6,746 bases of DNA from Flavobacteriales bacterium UBA3376 (GTDB lineage: Bacteria; Bacteroidota; Bacteroidia; Flavobacteriales; Weeksellaceae). Below are positions 1 through 6,501 of this stretch, piece by piece. Under the pieces are notes generated by a model, which saw only the letters and a program-made list of their open reading frames with translations, was not told the origin of the DNA and did no database searches. A program made the position numbers and the translations under genes. The stretch's first letter is position 1, and each line of letters starts with the position of its first letter. The stretch is from positions 1-6,746 of the forward strand of contig DEQC01000058.1 in NCBI GenBank assembly GCA_002359055.1, in the 5' to 3' direction.

Positions 1-704
1 GTTTTTGTTTCCGTAGAAGTAGATGTTTCTTTAACTTCAGTTTTTGGCTGAGTTTCAGTTTTCTTTTCCTTTTGAGTAGGAGCAGAGGTGTTGATTCCAG
101 AAACATCAGTTCCTTCGGGTCCGATGATGGCTAAAATCGTGTTGACAGGCGCAGCCTGACCTTCTTCAGCTCCTATAAATAAAAGTGTTCCGTCGAATTC
201 ACTTTCGAATTCTTGAACGGCTTTATCGGTTTCGATTTCAGCAATAACATCACCTTCTTCGACTTTATCTCCAACTTTTTTATGCCAAGTTGTAACGGTA
301 CCTTCTTCCATAGTATCGCTCAATTGTGGCATATATACTACATTAACGTTGTCAGGTATTTCTTGTGAAGTGCTTTCTTCAGTAGAAGTTTCGTCAGTAG
401 TTTCAACTTCTGTTTCAGTAGAAACTTCTTCAGAAGTATTATCGTCCTCGACATCAAAACTTTCACCTTCTTCACCAATCACTGCAAGTACAGAATCGAC
501 TTTAGCCGTTTCACCTTCTTTCAGTCCTTGGTACAATAAAACTCCATCAAATTCACTTTCAAATTCTTGTATGGCTTTATCGGTTTCAATTTCAGCGATT
601 ACATCACCTTCTTCTACTTTATCACCTACATTTTTGTGCCATTTCACAAGCGTTCCTTCTTCCATGGTGTCGCTCAAACGCGGCATTGTAATTTTTTCAG
701 CCAT
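1..704 (-). CDS. pdhC: Pyruvate dehydrogenase E2, dihydrolipoamide acetyltransferase (partial, N-terminal part)
   Basis: E2 core subunit of the cytosolic pyruvate dehydrogenase complex. It passes the acetyl group made by E1 via a swinging lipoyl arm to coenzyme A. About 234 codons are visible from ATG at 704; the gene runs off the left edge, so the E1/E3-binding domain and the catalytic domain are not seen. Two lipoyl domains are present, about residues 5-78 and 123-196, each with the lipoylation motif ETDKA(I/V)QEFES; the modified lysines are K43 and K161. Both also carry LSDTMEEGT near their start. The linker at about 85-118 is rich in Glu, Thr and Ser rather than the Ala/Pro-rich type of enteric E2s. 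A second Thr/Lys/Glu-rich linker begins after about residue 205. The start lies 2 bp after the pdhA stop, so the two are co-transcribed and probably translationally coupled. The neighbouring E1 alpha argues for pyruvate rather than 2-oxoglutarate as substrate. Confidence 0.95.
   Translation of the reverse strand, partial: MAEKITMPRLSDTMEEGTLVKWHKNVGDKVEEGDVIAEIETDKAIQEFESEFDGVLLYQGLKEGETAKVDSVLAVIGEEGESFDVEDDNTSEEVSTETEVETTDETSTEESTSQEIPDNVNVVYMPQLSDTMEEGTVTTWHKKVGDKVEEGDVIAEIETDKAVQEFESEFDGTLLFIGAEEGQAAPVNTILAIIGPEGTDVSGINTSAPTQKEKKTETQPKTEVKETSTSTETK
120..332 (-). repeat. Second lipoyl-domain copy in pdhC
   Basis: This stretch encodes residues 125-195 of E2 and aligns without gaps to the first lipoyl domain (474-686), 354 bp away. 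Roughly three quarters of residues are identical by eye, with the best block around the lipoyl lysine K161. Many codons differ synonymously (GTA/GTC, ATT/ATC, TTT/TTC), so this is an old domain duplication held by selection and not a fresh DNA repeat. Confidence 0.85.
351..452 (-). repeat. Low-complexity Glu/Thr/Ser linker between lipoyl domains
   Basis: Residues 85-118 of E2 are almost entirely Glu, Thr, Ser, Asp and Val, built from GAA, ACT and TCT-type codons, giving a simple-sequence look (GAAGTTTC / TTCAGTAG variants). Such linkers are flexible tethers for swinging lipoyl domains; this one is strongly acidic. The repetitive coding could make its length vary between strains. Confidence 0.7.
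474..686 (-). repeat. First lipoyl-domain copy in pdhC
   Basis: Encodes residues 7-77 of E2, the partner of the copy at 120-332. It contains the lipoylated lysine K43 (codon at 576-578) in TDKAIQEFES, where the other copy has TDKAVQEFES. Confidence 0.85.
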
Positions 705-706
705 AA

Positions 707-1708
707 TTAATTATTTTCAAATTGATCCAAATATGGGTAATCTTGTTGTGAATAAGTGTATTTATACATAGTCTCTTTGGATGGGAATGGTGATTTTTCA
801 GCAAAATCAACACATTCGTCCACTTCAACTTTAACTTGATCTACTATTTTATCCAATTCTTCTTCAGTTGCATATTTTTTCTTCAGAATGATATCTTTCA
901 TCAACAAAATTGGATCTTCTTTTTTGTATTGTTCTACTTCTTCTTTTGTACGATAAGGCTCAGCATCCGACATGGAGTGACCTCTATATCTATAAGTTCT
1001 AATGTCTAAGAAAGTAGGCCCATCACCTCGTCTTGCTCTTTCGATGGCTTCATAAGCTGCTTCAGCAACCTTCACAGGATCCATTCCATCAACCGCAAAT
1101 GATGGCATATCATAACCCAATCCTAACTTATATATATCTGTGTGGTTAGCTGTTCTTTCCAATGAAGTACCCATCGCATAACCATTGTTTTCACAAACAA
1201 AAACTACAGGTAACTTCCAGTTCATAGCCATATTGAAAGTTTCATGCAAAACTCCTTGTCTTGCTGCACCATCACCGAACAAACAAATCGTAACTCCCTT
1301 GCTACCATTGTATTTGTCTCCAAAAGCGATACCTGCACCTAAAGGGATTTGACCTCCTACAATTCCATGACCACCATAGAAATTGTGTTCCTTACTAAAA
1401 ATATGCATGGAACCTCCCAATCCAAGTGAAGTACCGGTTTCTTTACCACAAAGTTCAGCCATTATTCGCTTCGGATCAACTCCCATCGCCATCGGCCAAA
1501 CGTGACATCGATAAGCAGTTATTACCTTATCTTCTGGCTCCATCACATGAAGAAAGCCAGCAGGCAATGCTTCTTGTCCATTGTAAAGATGTAAAAAACC
1601 TCTGATTTTTTGTCTTAAATAAAGAGAACGGCATCTATCTTCGAATCTTCTCCAAAATGTCATGTCTTTGTACCATTCAAGGTACTCCTTTTTAGTAATC
1701 TTCTTCAT
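707..1708 (-). CDS. pdhA: Pyruvate dehydrogenase E1 component, alpha subunit
   Basis: Thiamine diphosphate-dependent E1 alpha, 333 aa. With E1 beta it decarboxylates pyruvate and reductively acetylates the lipoyl domains of E2. The thiamine diphosphate/Mg motif is complete: GDG at 145-147 followed at the usual distance by ENN at 173-175. The active-site loop YRYRGHSMSD lies at 239-248, with the conserved H244. YGGHGIVGGQ at 111-120 is the usual cofactor-pocket segment. Length is normal for a two-subunit (alpha/beta) E1. The start chosen is ATG at 1708 (MKKITKKEYLEW). A TTG seven codons upstream stays open but lies inside the -7 promoter box, so it is unlikely to be translated. No Shine-Dalgarno is seen, as is common in Bacteroidota. 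The next gene is pdhC, 2 bp downstream; no pdhB lies between them, so E1 beta must come from another locus. cdd lies 56 bp upstream on the same strand. Confidence 0.96.
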   Translation of the reverse strand: MKKITKKEYLEWYKDMTFWRRFEDRCRSLYLRQKIRGFLHLYNGQEALPAGFLHVMEPEDKVITAYRCHVWPMAMGVDPKRIMAELCGKETGTSLGLGGSMHIFSKEHNFYGGHGIVGGQIPLGAGIAFGDKYNGSKGVTICLFGDGAARQGVLHETFNMAMNWKLPVVFVCENNGYAMGTSLERTANHTDIYKLGLGYDMPSFAVDGMDPVKVAEAAYEAIERARRGDGPTFLDIRTYRYRGHSMSDAEPYRTKEEVEQYKKEDPILLMKDIILKKKYATEEELDKIVDQVKVEVDECVDFAEKSPFPSKETMYKYTYSQQDYPYLDQFENN

Positions 1709-1726
1709 AAAACTATAGTGAAAGAG

Positions 1727-1758
1727 CAAATTTACTCGTTAATATTTATTTGTGCAAA
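1727..1758 (-). promoter_or_regulatory. Putative Bacteroidota-type promoter for pdhA-pdhC
   Basis: Read on the minus strand, TTTG (1758-1755), a 20-bp spacer and TAAATTTG (1734-1727) match the Bacteroidota housekeeping consensus TTTG/TAnnTTTG fully. The start of transcription would fall near 1720, leaving a leader of only about a dozen bases before the ATG at 1708. The upstream element begins just after the cdd stop codon, so pdhA can be expressed independently of cdd, with read-through from cdd also possible. Assigned from sequence match only. Confidence 0.6.
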
Positions 1759-1764
1759 CCTCAA

Positions 1765-2241
1765 CTAGCTTAACATTTCGCTGTTGAAGTGCAAAGGTAA
1801 TAAATTACTTGCGGATGGAATAACTAAAACCTCTCCAGTGTTGGGGTTATTTAATATGATTTCTATCAAATCACCTTGTAAATTTTCATATTCCAAAATG
1901 GTTTGCCTACACAATCCACAGGGCGATACATTCTTATCAGTATCTATAACTGAAACTACCAATATTTTTTTCTTTTGTTCTGGATAATTCGCATGAACAT
2001 ATGATAATAAAGTTCTTTCAGCACAAATCCCTACCGGATAAGAAGCATTTTCTTGATTATTTCCACTGATGATTTCTCCGTTTTCCAACAATACACATGC
2101 TCCTACATGGAAATTCGAATATGGAACATATGCTTTGTTGGCAATTCGTACCGATTCATTGATTAAATCTCTTCTGATCGTATCCAATTCATCGACCGAA
2201 TTGTACTTTGTATATTCAAAATGAAAAGTTTTCTTTTTCAT
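1765..2241 (-). CDS. cdd: Cytidine deaminase
   Basis: Zinc enzyme of pyrimidine salvage that hydrolyses cytidine and deoxycytidine to uridine and deoxyuridine plus ammonia in the cytosol. The 158-aa product matches the short, single-domain, tetrameric class in general size rather than the roughly 290-aa E. coli type. The zinc-binding and catalytic motifs are complete: CAE at 73-75 (C73 ligand, E75 proton shuttle) and PCGLC at 107-111 (C108 and C111 ligands). Substrate-binding residues N62 and E64 sit in GNNQENASYP, after YSNFHVGA at 41-48. The ATG at 2241 (MKKKTFHFEY) is chosen; an in-frame TTG at 2268 would add nine residues that fit no family feature. A weak AGAAG lies a few bases upstream of the ATG. 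The gene diverges from comM and is followed by pdhA. Its metabolic link to pyruvate dehydrogenase is not obvious, so the pairing is probably positional. Confidence 0.95.
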   Translation of the reverse strand: MKKKTFHFEYTKYNSVDELDTIRRDLINESVRIANKAYVPYSNFHVGACVLLENGEIISGNNQENASYPVGICAERTLLSYVHANYPEQKKKILVVSVIDTDKNVSPCGLCRQTILEYENLQGDLIEIILNNPNTGEVLVIPSASNLLPLHFNSEMLS

Positions 2242-2318
2242 GTTACTTCTATTATAAATCTTTGGCAATTTAAAAATTATTCTTTAACTTTTGGAAAAAC
2301 CTCTTAACTACTTAAGCC
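2242..2318. promoter_or_regulatory. Divergent cdd / comM intergenic region
   Basis: These 77 bp must hold the start signals for both directions. For cdd only a weak box is visible (TAATTTTT on the minus strand, 2279-2272, one mismatch to TAnnTTTG) with no convincing upstream element. The comM candidate is listed separately. The two candidate promoters overlap, so transcription in one direction could interfere with the other. Confidence 0.4.
2261..2293 (+). promoter_or_regulatory. Possible promoter for comM
   Basis: TTTG at 2261-2264, a 21-bp spacer and AACTTTTG at 2286-2293 match the Bacteroidota consensus TTTG/TAnnTTTG with one mismatch, in the first base of the -7 box. Transcription would start near 2300, about 20 bases before the ATG at 2319. 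Confidence 0.35.
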
Positions 2319-3860
2319 ATGTTGACAAAAGTTTATGGAAGTGCTATCTTCGGAGTTTCCGCTCGTACAATTACCATTGAAGTCGATGTTTTTAAAGGTA
2401 TAGGCTATAACTTAGTTGGTTTGCCTGACAATGCGATCAAAGAAAGTCATTACAGAATCCGATCCGCCCTTCAAAATATTGGCTATAAAATTCCAGGAAA
2501 GAAAATCACTATCAATATGGCACCCGCAGATCTTCATAAAGAAGGTTCCGCCTATGATTTGCCAATTGCCATGGGGATTCTCATCGCTTCCAATCAAATC
2601 AAAGCCTTGGAAATCGATCGCTTCATGATCATGGGTGAACTGGCTTTGGATGGTATGATCCGACCGATTCGTGGGGTGCTGCCAATAGCTATTCAAGCGA
2701 GAAATGAAGGTTTCAAAGGTTTTATACTACCCAAACAAAATGCGAAAGAAGCTGCTGTAGTTACTGATTTAGATGTTATTGGTGTTGAAAATATTTCTGA
2801 AGTAATTGATTTTTTTAATAAAGGTGCTACAATTGAACCTACACGTATCGATATTCAAAAAGAGTTTTATGAACAATTGAATGCTGCAAGTTTGGATTTT
2901 GCCGATGTAAAAGGTCAGGAGAATGTGAAACGTGCTTTGGAAATTTCAGCTGCTGGTGGACACAACATCATATTGATAGGCCCTCCTGGAAGTGGTAAAA
3001 CCATGCTCGCCAAAAGAATCCCATCGATTCTGCCTCCTTTGAGTATAGAAGAAGCTTTGGAAACTACTAAAATTCATTCGGTTGCAGGAAAATTGAGCGA
3101 AAATTCTTCATTGATGACCGTCCGTCCTTATTGCTCTCCACACCATACAGTTTCTGACGTCGGATTGGTAGGTGGTGGTTCTTATCCACAACCCGGTGAA
3201 ATTTCTCTGGCACATAACGGGGTTTTATTTTTGGATGAATTACCCGAATTTAAACGTACAGTTTTAGAAGTCTTAAGACAACCTCTTGAAGATCGAGAAA
3301 TTACCATTTCAAGGGCGAGATTTACTGTGACTTATCCATCGAGCTTTATGTTGGTGGCATCTATGAATCCAAGTCCAAGTGGATACTTCCCCGATGATCC
3401 AAACAATACTTCGAGTTTACAAGAAATGCAGCGATACATGAATAAAATTTCTGGACCATTGATGGACAGAATCGATTTGCACATTGAGGTGAGCCCAGTT
3501 CCTTTCGATGATTTGTCGGCCGAAAGAACGGGAGAAAAAAGTATTGAAATCAGAAAAAGAGTCGAAAAAGCAAGAAATATTCAAACCGAGAGATACAAAG
3601 ATTTACCCAAAATCCATTACAACGCTCAAATGGGCCCTAAACAATTGGATGAATTTTGTCAATTAAATGATGAAGCAATGGTTTTGGTGAAAAATGCCAT
3701 GGAAAAATTAAATCTTTCCGCTCGAGCATATGATAGAATTCTAAGAGTTGGAAGAACTATTGCTGATTTGGATGAAAGTGAACAAGTTAAACCTTTTCAT
3801 ATTTCAGAAGCGATTCAATACAGAAGCTTGGATAGAGAAGGTTGGGGGTTGAAAGTTTAA
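2319..3860 (+). CDS. comM: YifB/ComM family AAA+ ATPase (Mg chelatase-like)
   Basis: 513 aa, full family length. In Vibrio and Acinetobacter, ComM is a hexameric helicase that drives branch migration when incoming single-stranded DNA is integrated during natural transformation; homologues occur widely in bacteria not known to be competent. Domain order is typical. An N-terminal ChlI/Lon-protease-like fold (about 5-170) opens with GSAIFGVSA and contains VGLPDNAIKES. The AAA+ core (about 190-400) has Walker A GPPGSGKT at 221-228, the family signature GLVGGGSYPQPGEISLAH at 282-299, Walker B LFLDELPE at 303-310, sensor 1 at N350 and MDRIDLH at 382-388. The C-terminal Mg-chelatase domain (about 405-505) has LSARAYDRILRV at 466-477. 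No key residue is missing. The ATG at 2319 is the only start consistent with the family N-terminus. Despite the name in some databases it is not a magnesium chelatase: no chlorophyll or cobalamin chelatase partners are nearby. The cellular role here is inferred. Confidence 0.93.
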   Translation: MLTKVYGSAIFGVSARTITIEVDVFKGIGYNLVGLPDNAIKESHYRIRSALQNIGYKIPGKKITINMAPADLHKEGSAYDLPIAMGILIASNQIKALEIDRFMIMGELALDGMIRPIRGVLPIAIQARNEGFKGFILPKQNAKEAAVVTDLDVIGVENISEVIDFFNKGATIEPTRIDIQKEFYEQLNAASLDFADVKGQENVKRALEISAAGGHNIILIGPPGSGKTMLAKRIPSILPPLSIEEALETTKIHSVAGKLSENSSLMTVRPYCSPHHTVSDVGLVGGGSYPQPGEISLAHNGVLFLDELPEFKRTVLEVLRQPLEDREITISRARFTVTYPSSFMLVASMNPSPSGYFPDDPNNTSSLQEMQRYMNKISGPLMDRIDLHIEVSPVPFDDLSAERTGEKSIEIRKRVEKARNIQTERYKDLPKIHYNAQMGPKQLDEFCQLNDEAMVLVKNAMEKLNLSARAYDRILRVGRTIADLDESEQVKPFHISEAIQYRSLDREGWGLKV

Positions 3861-3983
3861 GCGATTTAAAAATTAATATTTTCTTTCCGACTTAGATTGT
3901 CGCAATTGAATTTTATATTTGAAATTGGATTCTAAATACAAACTTGTATTTTTATAGAAATTCAAATTTAAATAAACGTAAGA
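3861..3983 (+). promoter_or_regulatory. comM-recD intergenic region with recD promoter box
   Basis: This 123-bp AT-rich gap separates comM from recD. TATATTTG at 3914-3921 is a perfect match to the Bacteroidota -7 box TAnnTTTG, but no good TTTG lies 19-21 bp upstream (TTG at 3897-3899 is too close, 14 bp away). A start near 3927 would give a leader of about 57 bases containing the palindrome at 3934-3951. Just after the comM stop, a 5-bp all-A/T inverted repeat (3869-3873 with 3878-3882) is too weak to call a terminator. The gap suggests recD-djlA-recC is its own transcription unit. Confidence 0.45.
3934..3951. repeat. Perfect palindrome upstream of recD
   Basis: AAATACAA, two central bases AC, then TTGTATTT: two perfectly complementary 8-base arms. 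It begins a few bases after the predicted recD transcription start. It could be an operator for a dimeric regulator or a weak leader hairpin. A terminator for comM is also possible, since the right arm runs into a short T stretch, but the stem has only two G-C pairs. Confidence 0.5.
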
Positions 3984-5747
3984 ATGATTCAAACCAAAGA
4001 TGTTCATAAACAATTCGCCAATTATTTTCCCTCAAAAGAACTTAAACCTTATTTGTACTTATTGTCAAAATCATTCAGTGAAGGACATGTTTGCATCGAT
4101 TTGAATAATTTGGATTTAAAGGCTTTGAAGGAAGCAGGATACGATGAGAAATTAGATCTACGAACTTTGGAAAACTCAGATTTGGTAGGAAATCCGACCG
4201 AATACAAACCTTTGATTTTATATAACAATAAACTATATCTACATAGATATTTCACATATGAAACATCGATTTTCGAAAGAATTAAAAATCTAATTTCTGC
4301 AGGTGAAATTTTAAAAGAAGAAAGAAAAAAATTATTGCTTTCGCATAAAAAGCAACTGATTGAATTGTTTCCTACCTCAGATTCAATCAAAATCGATTGG
4401 CAAAAAATAGCTGTAATTTCTGCTGTTTTGAATTCATTCAACATAATTACCGGTGGTCCAGGAACTGGAAAAACCACTACAGTCGCCAAACTTTTATCCA
4501 TTTTGTTCACCATAAATCCCAACCTCAGAGTTGCATTGACTGCACCAACGGGTAAAGCTGCTACGCGTATGGCTGAATCTTTAAAAAATGCTGGAAAAGA
4601 TTTCCCGAAATTTCAATCAAAATTCGAAAGTTTGGAACCTTTGACCTTGCATAGATTGCTTGGAGTCCAAAAAAATAGTATTTATTTCAAGCATAATTCA
4701 ACTCATCCATTGAACTATGATCTGATAATAGTCGATGAATCTTCGATGATAGATATCGCTCTTTTTTCTAAATTATTGGATGCAATCAAAACGGATACAA
4801 AGTTGATACTTTTGGGCGATAAAGATCAGTTAGCATCTGTAGAAGCAGGAAGTTTGTTCGGAGATTTATGTATGGCTCAAAATGAATTGAATAAATTCAG
4901 TCAAAATACAGCAGAATTTATCAATGAATTCATGGAAGATGAAAAGTCGAAATTGACTGATGAAAACATTTCGAATAGCCAACATTTACTTTTTGAACAT
5001 ATCATTGAATTACAACAGAGCTATAGATTTTCGAATGAAGGTGGAATTGGAAAATTGAGCCGTTCTATCATCGAAAATAATGCAGTTGAATTGAAAACAT
5101 TTTTTGATAATTCAGACGAAAGCGTTCAAATTGACTTTGATTATTCTAATGAGAAATTTGAAAAATTCATTGAAGGTTTCGAAAGTTATATTGAAGAAAA
5201 AAACATTTCTCAAGCTTTAAAAAAACTGAATGATTTAAAAGTTTTGTGTGCGGTTAGAGAAGGAGAATTTGGATTATATGCTTTGAATGAAAAAATTCAA
5301 AAACATTTGCAAGAGAAAAATTTAATTCAAATCAACACTCAGTTTTACGAACATCGACCTGTGATTGTGAATAGTAATAATTATGAATTAGGACTTTTCA
5401 ATGGAGACATCGGGATTGTTAGAAAAGATGAAAATGATCAATTGAAAGTTTGGTTTGAAACAAGTGATGGAAGTTTAAAATCAGTTCTTCCAGCGTTTAT
5501 AGATTCGGTCGATACGGTTTTTGCGATGACCATTCATAAAAGTCAAGGTTCAGAATTCAATGAAGTTTTGGTGGTTTTGCCCGATTCGGAAGAAATGGAA
5601 TTGCTCACAAGAGAATTATTATACACAGCGGTAACACGTGCAAGAGAAAAGGTAATCATTCAAACCAAAGAAAATACGATTTTAAAAACCGTTGAAAAAC
5701 GCGTTCAAAGAGGATCAGGAATTATTGATAGATTTTATAATAATTAA
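3984..5747 (+). CDS. recD: Exodeoxyribonuclease V alpha subunit, RecD helicase
   Basis: Superfamily 1B 5'-3' DNA helicase, the fast motor of the RecBCD enzyme that unwinds and degrades double-strand-break ends and loads RecA at Chi. 587 aa, close to the 608 aa of E. coli RecD and shorter than stand-alone RecD2 proteins (usually over 700 aa). Helicase motifs in order: I GGPGTGKTTT (157-166, K163), Ia TAPTGKAA (187-194), II DESSM (251-255), III LLGDKDQLASVEAG (276-289), IV LQQSYRF (343-349), V TIHKSQGSEF (516-525), VI LYTAVTRARE (546-555). The roughly 50-residue stretch between motifs III and IV, and the text LTLHRLLG (221-228), closely follow E. coli RecD. The N-terminal ~130 residues are the RecC-contacting region in the family. 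The ATG at 3984 has no clear Shine-Dalgarno. The stop is 1 bp before djlA, with recC next, confirming a RecBCD subunit. Confidence 0.93.
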   Translation: MIQTKDVHKQFANYFPSKELKPYLYLLSKSFSEGHVCIDLNNLDLKALKEAGYDEKLDLRTLENSDLVGNPTEYKPLILYNNKLYLHRYFTYETSIFERIKNLISAGEILKEERKKLLLSHKKQLIELFPTSDSIKIDWQKIAVISAVLNSFNIITGGPGTGKTTTVAKLLSILFTINPNLRVALTAPTGKAATRMAESLKNAGKDFPKFQSKFESLEPLTLHRLLGVQKNSIYFKHNSTHPLNYDLIIVDESSMIDIALFSKLLDAIKTDTKLILLGDKDQLASVEAGSLFGDLCMAQNELNKFSQNTAEFINEFMEDEKSKLTDENISNSQHLLFEHIIELQQSYRFSNEGGIGKLSRSIIENNAVELKTFFDNSDESVQIDFDYSNEKFEKFIEGFESYIEEKNISQALKKLNDLKVLCAVREGEFGLYALNEKIQKHLQEKNLIQINTQFYEHRPVIVNSNNYELGLFNGDIGIVRKDENDQLKVWFETSDGSLKSVLPAFIDSVDTVFAMTIHKSQGSEFNEVLVVLPDSEEMELLTRELLYTAVTRAREKVIIQTKENTILKTVEKRVQRGSGIIDRFYNN

Positions 5748-5748
5748 A

Positions 5749-6483
5749 ATGTACAGATATTTAGGAGGGTTTTTAGGATTTGTTTTAACAGGTTTTAATT
5801 TTATTGGAGCATTGTTCGGATATTTTGTAGGCTATATGTTCGATCGAATCAGAACTCAAAATATAAGAACTTCATCCCAACATTTTCATAGAAAATTTAC
5901 CGCTCAGGATTTCACGATTATGCTCATGGTTCTTTCTGCTGCAGTTATGAAAGCCGATGGTAGAGCGATGAAATCTGAATTGGATTTTGTAAAAGATTTT
6001 TTCAAAAGAAATTTAGGCCATCGATTCAATGTGAGTCATTTGCAGATGTTAAAGGAATTTTTGGATCGACCACATATTCCGATTGAAAAAGTTTGCATGG
6101 ATATCAAAGAAACAGTCAATATGCAAGAAAGAGTTTTGATTTTACATTATTTATTTGGAATTGCAAGTGCTGATGGACAAATTTCTCAAGCTGAATATCT
6201 TTTGATTGAAAGAATTGGTCGATTGACAGGAGTTTCAAACTCGGATTTTCAAAGAGTTAAGCATATGTTTATTGTGGTCAAAAGTTCTGATTACAAAGTT
6301 TTAGGTTTAGAAGAAACAGCCACTGAAAATGAAATCAAAAGAGCGTATAGAGAATTGGCCAAAAGATATCATCCGGACCGAGTGATGCATTTAGGTCAGG
6401 AACATCAACAAAATGCCAAAGAACAATTTCAGAAAATTCAGAAAGCTTACGAAAATATAAAGAAAAAAAGAGGTATTGTTTAA
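5749..6483 (+). CDS. djlA: DjlA-like membrane-anchored J-domain co-chaperone with TerB domain
   Basis: 244 aa with the three-part layout of DjlA. An N-terminal Gly-rich membrane segment (about 5-30, with GGFLGF, GALFGYFVGYMFDR and several GxxxG-like spacings) is thought in E. coli to drive dimerisation and leave the rest in the cytoplasm. A TerB-like helical domain (about 52-175) has its paired acidic motifs KADG (68-71) and SADG (140-143). A C-terminal J domain (about 180-244) carries the DnaK-activating HPD at 208-210, preceded by YRELAKRY (200-207). By analogy it recruits DnaK (Hsp70) to membrane-proximal clients; the clients here are unknown. The ATG at 5749 is chosen because it gives the DjlA-type start MYRYLGGFLG; an in-frame TTG at 5692 would lie inside recD and push the membrane segment inward. 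The start follows the recD stop by 1 bp and recC begins 18 bp after its stop, so it sits within the recombinase operon. Confidence 0.88.
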   Translation: MYRYLGGFLGFVLTGFNFIGALFGYFVGYMFDRIRTQNIRTSSQHFHRKFTAQDFTIMLMVLSAAVMKADGRAMKSELDFVKDFFKRNLGHRFNVSHLQMLKEFLDRPHIPIEKVCMDIKETVNMQERVLILHYLFGIASADGQISQAEYLLIERIGRLTGVSNSDFQRVKHMFIVVKSSDYKVLGLEETATENEIKRAYRELAKRYHPDRVMHLGQEHQQNAKEQFQKIQKAYENIKKKRGIV

Positions 6484-6501
6484 TACTTTAACCCAATCAA
6501 T

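Noticed and set aside
349..771. Plus-strand Ser/Thr/Val-rich open frame, resembling a low-complexity surface protein
   Set aside because: It is antisense to the pdhC linker and the end of pdhA; its Ser-rich composition is the reverse complement of the GAA/ACT-rich linker codons.
1709..1729. TTG-initiated seven-residue extension of pdhA
   Set aside because: The TTG is part of the TAAATTTG promoter box, and the ATG at 1708 gives the family-like N-terminus.
1784..1987. Plus-strand 67-aa open frame inside cdd
   Set aside because: It is antisense to the zinc-binding region of cytidine deaminase, with no independent support.
2242..2268. TTG-initiated nine-residue extension of cdd
   Set aside because: An ATG with a weak AGAAG upstream follows at 2241, and the extension matches no family feature.
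2412..2696. Open frames on both strands inside comM (2412-2696 minus, 2416-2628 plus)
   Set aside because: Both are out-of-frame shadows of the conserved ChlI-like domain, with no recognisable protein features.
3934..3960. Strong intrinsic terminator for comM
   Set aside because: The stem has only two G-C pairs and the following T stretch is short and interrupted; kept as a palindrome only.
4049..4522. Minus-strand 157-aa open frame inside recD
   Set aside because: It is antisense to the RecD N-terminus and Walker A region; no start signal or known motif supports it.
3984..5747. Stand-alone RecD2 helicase
   Set aside because: It lacks the long N-terminal extension of RecD2, matches the RecBCD-type stretch between motifs III and IV, and lies in an operon with recC.
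5692..5748. TTG-initiated extension of djlA overlapping recD
   Set aside because: It would put 19 residues ahead of the DjlA-type N-terminal membrane segment; the ATG at 5749, 1 bp after the recD stop, fits the family.
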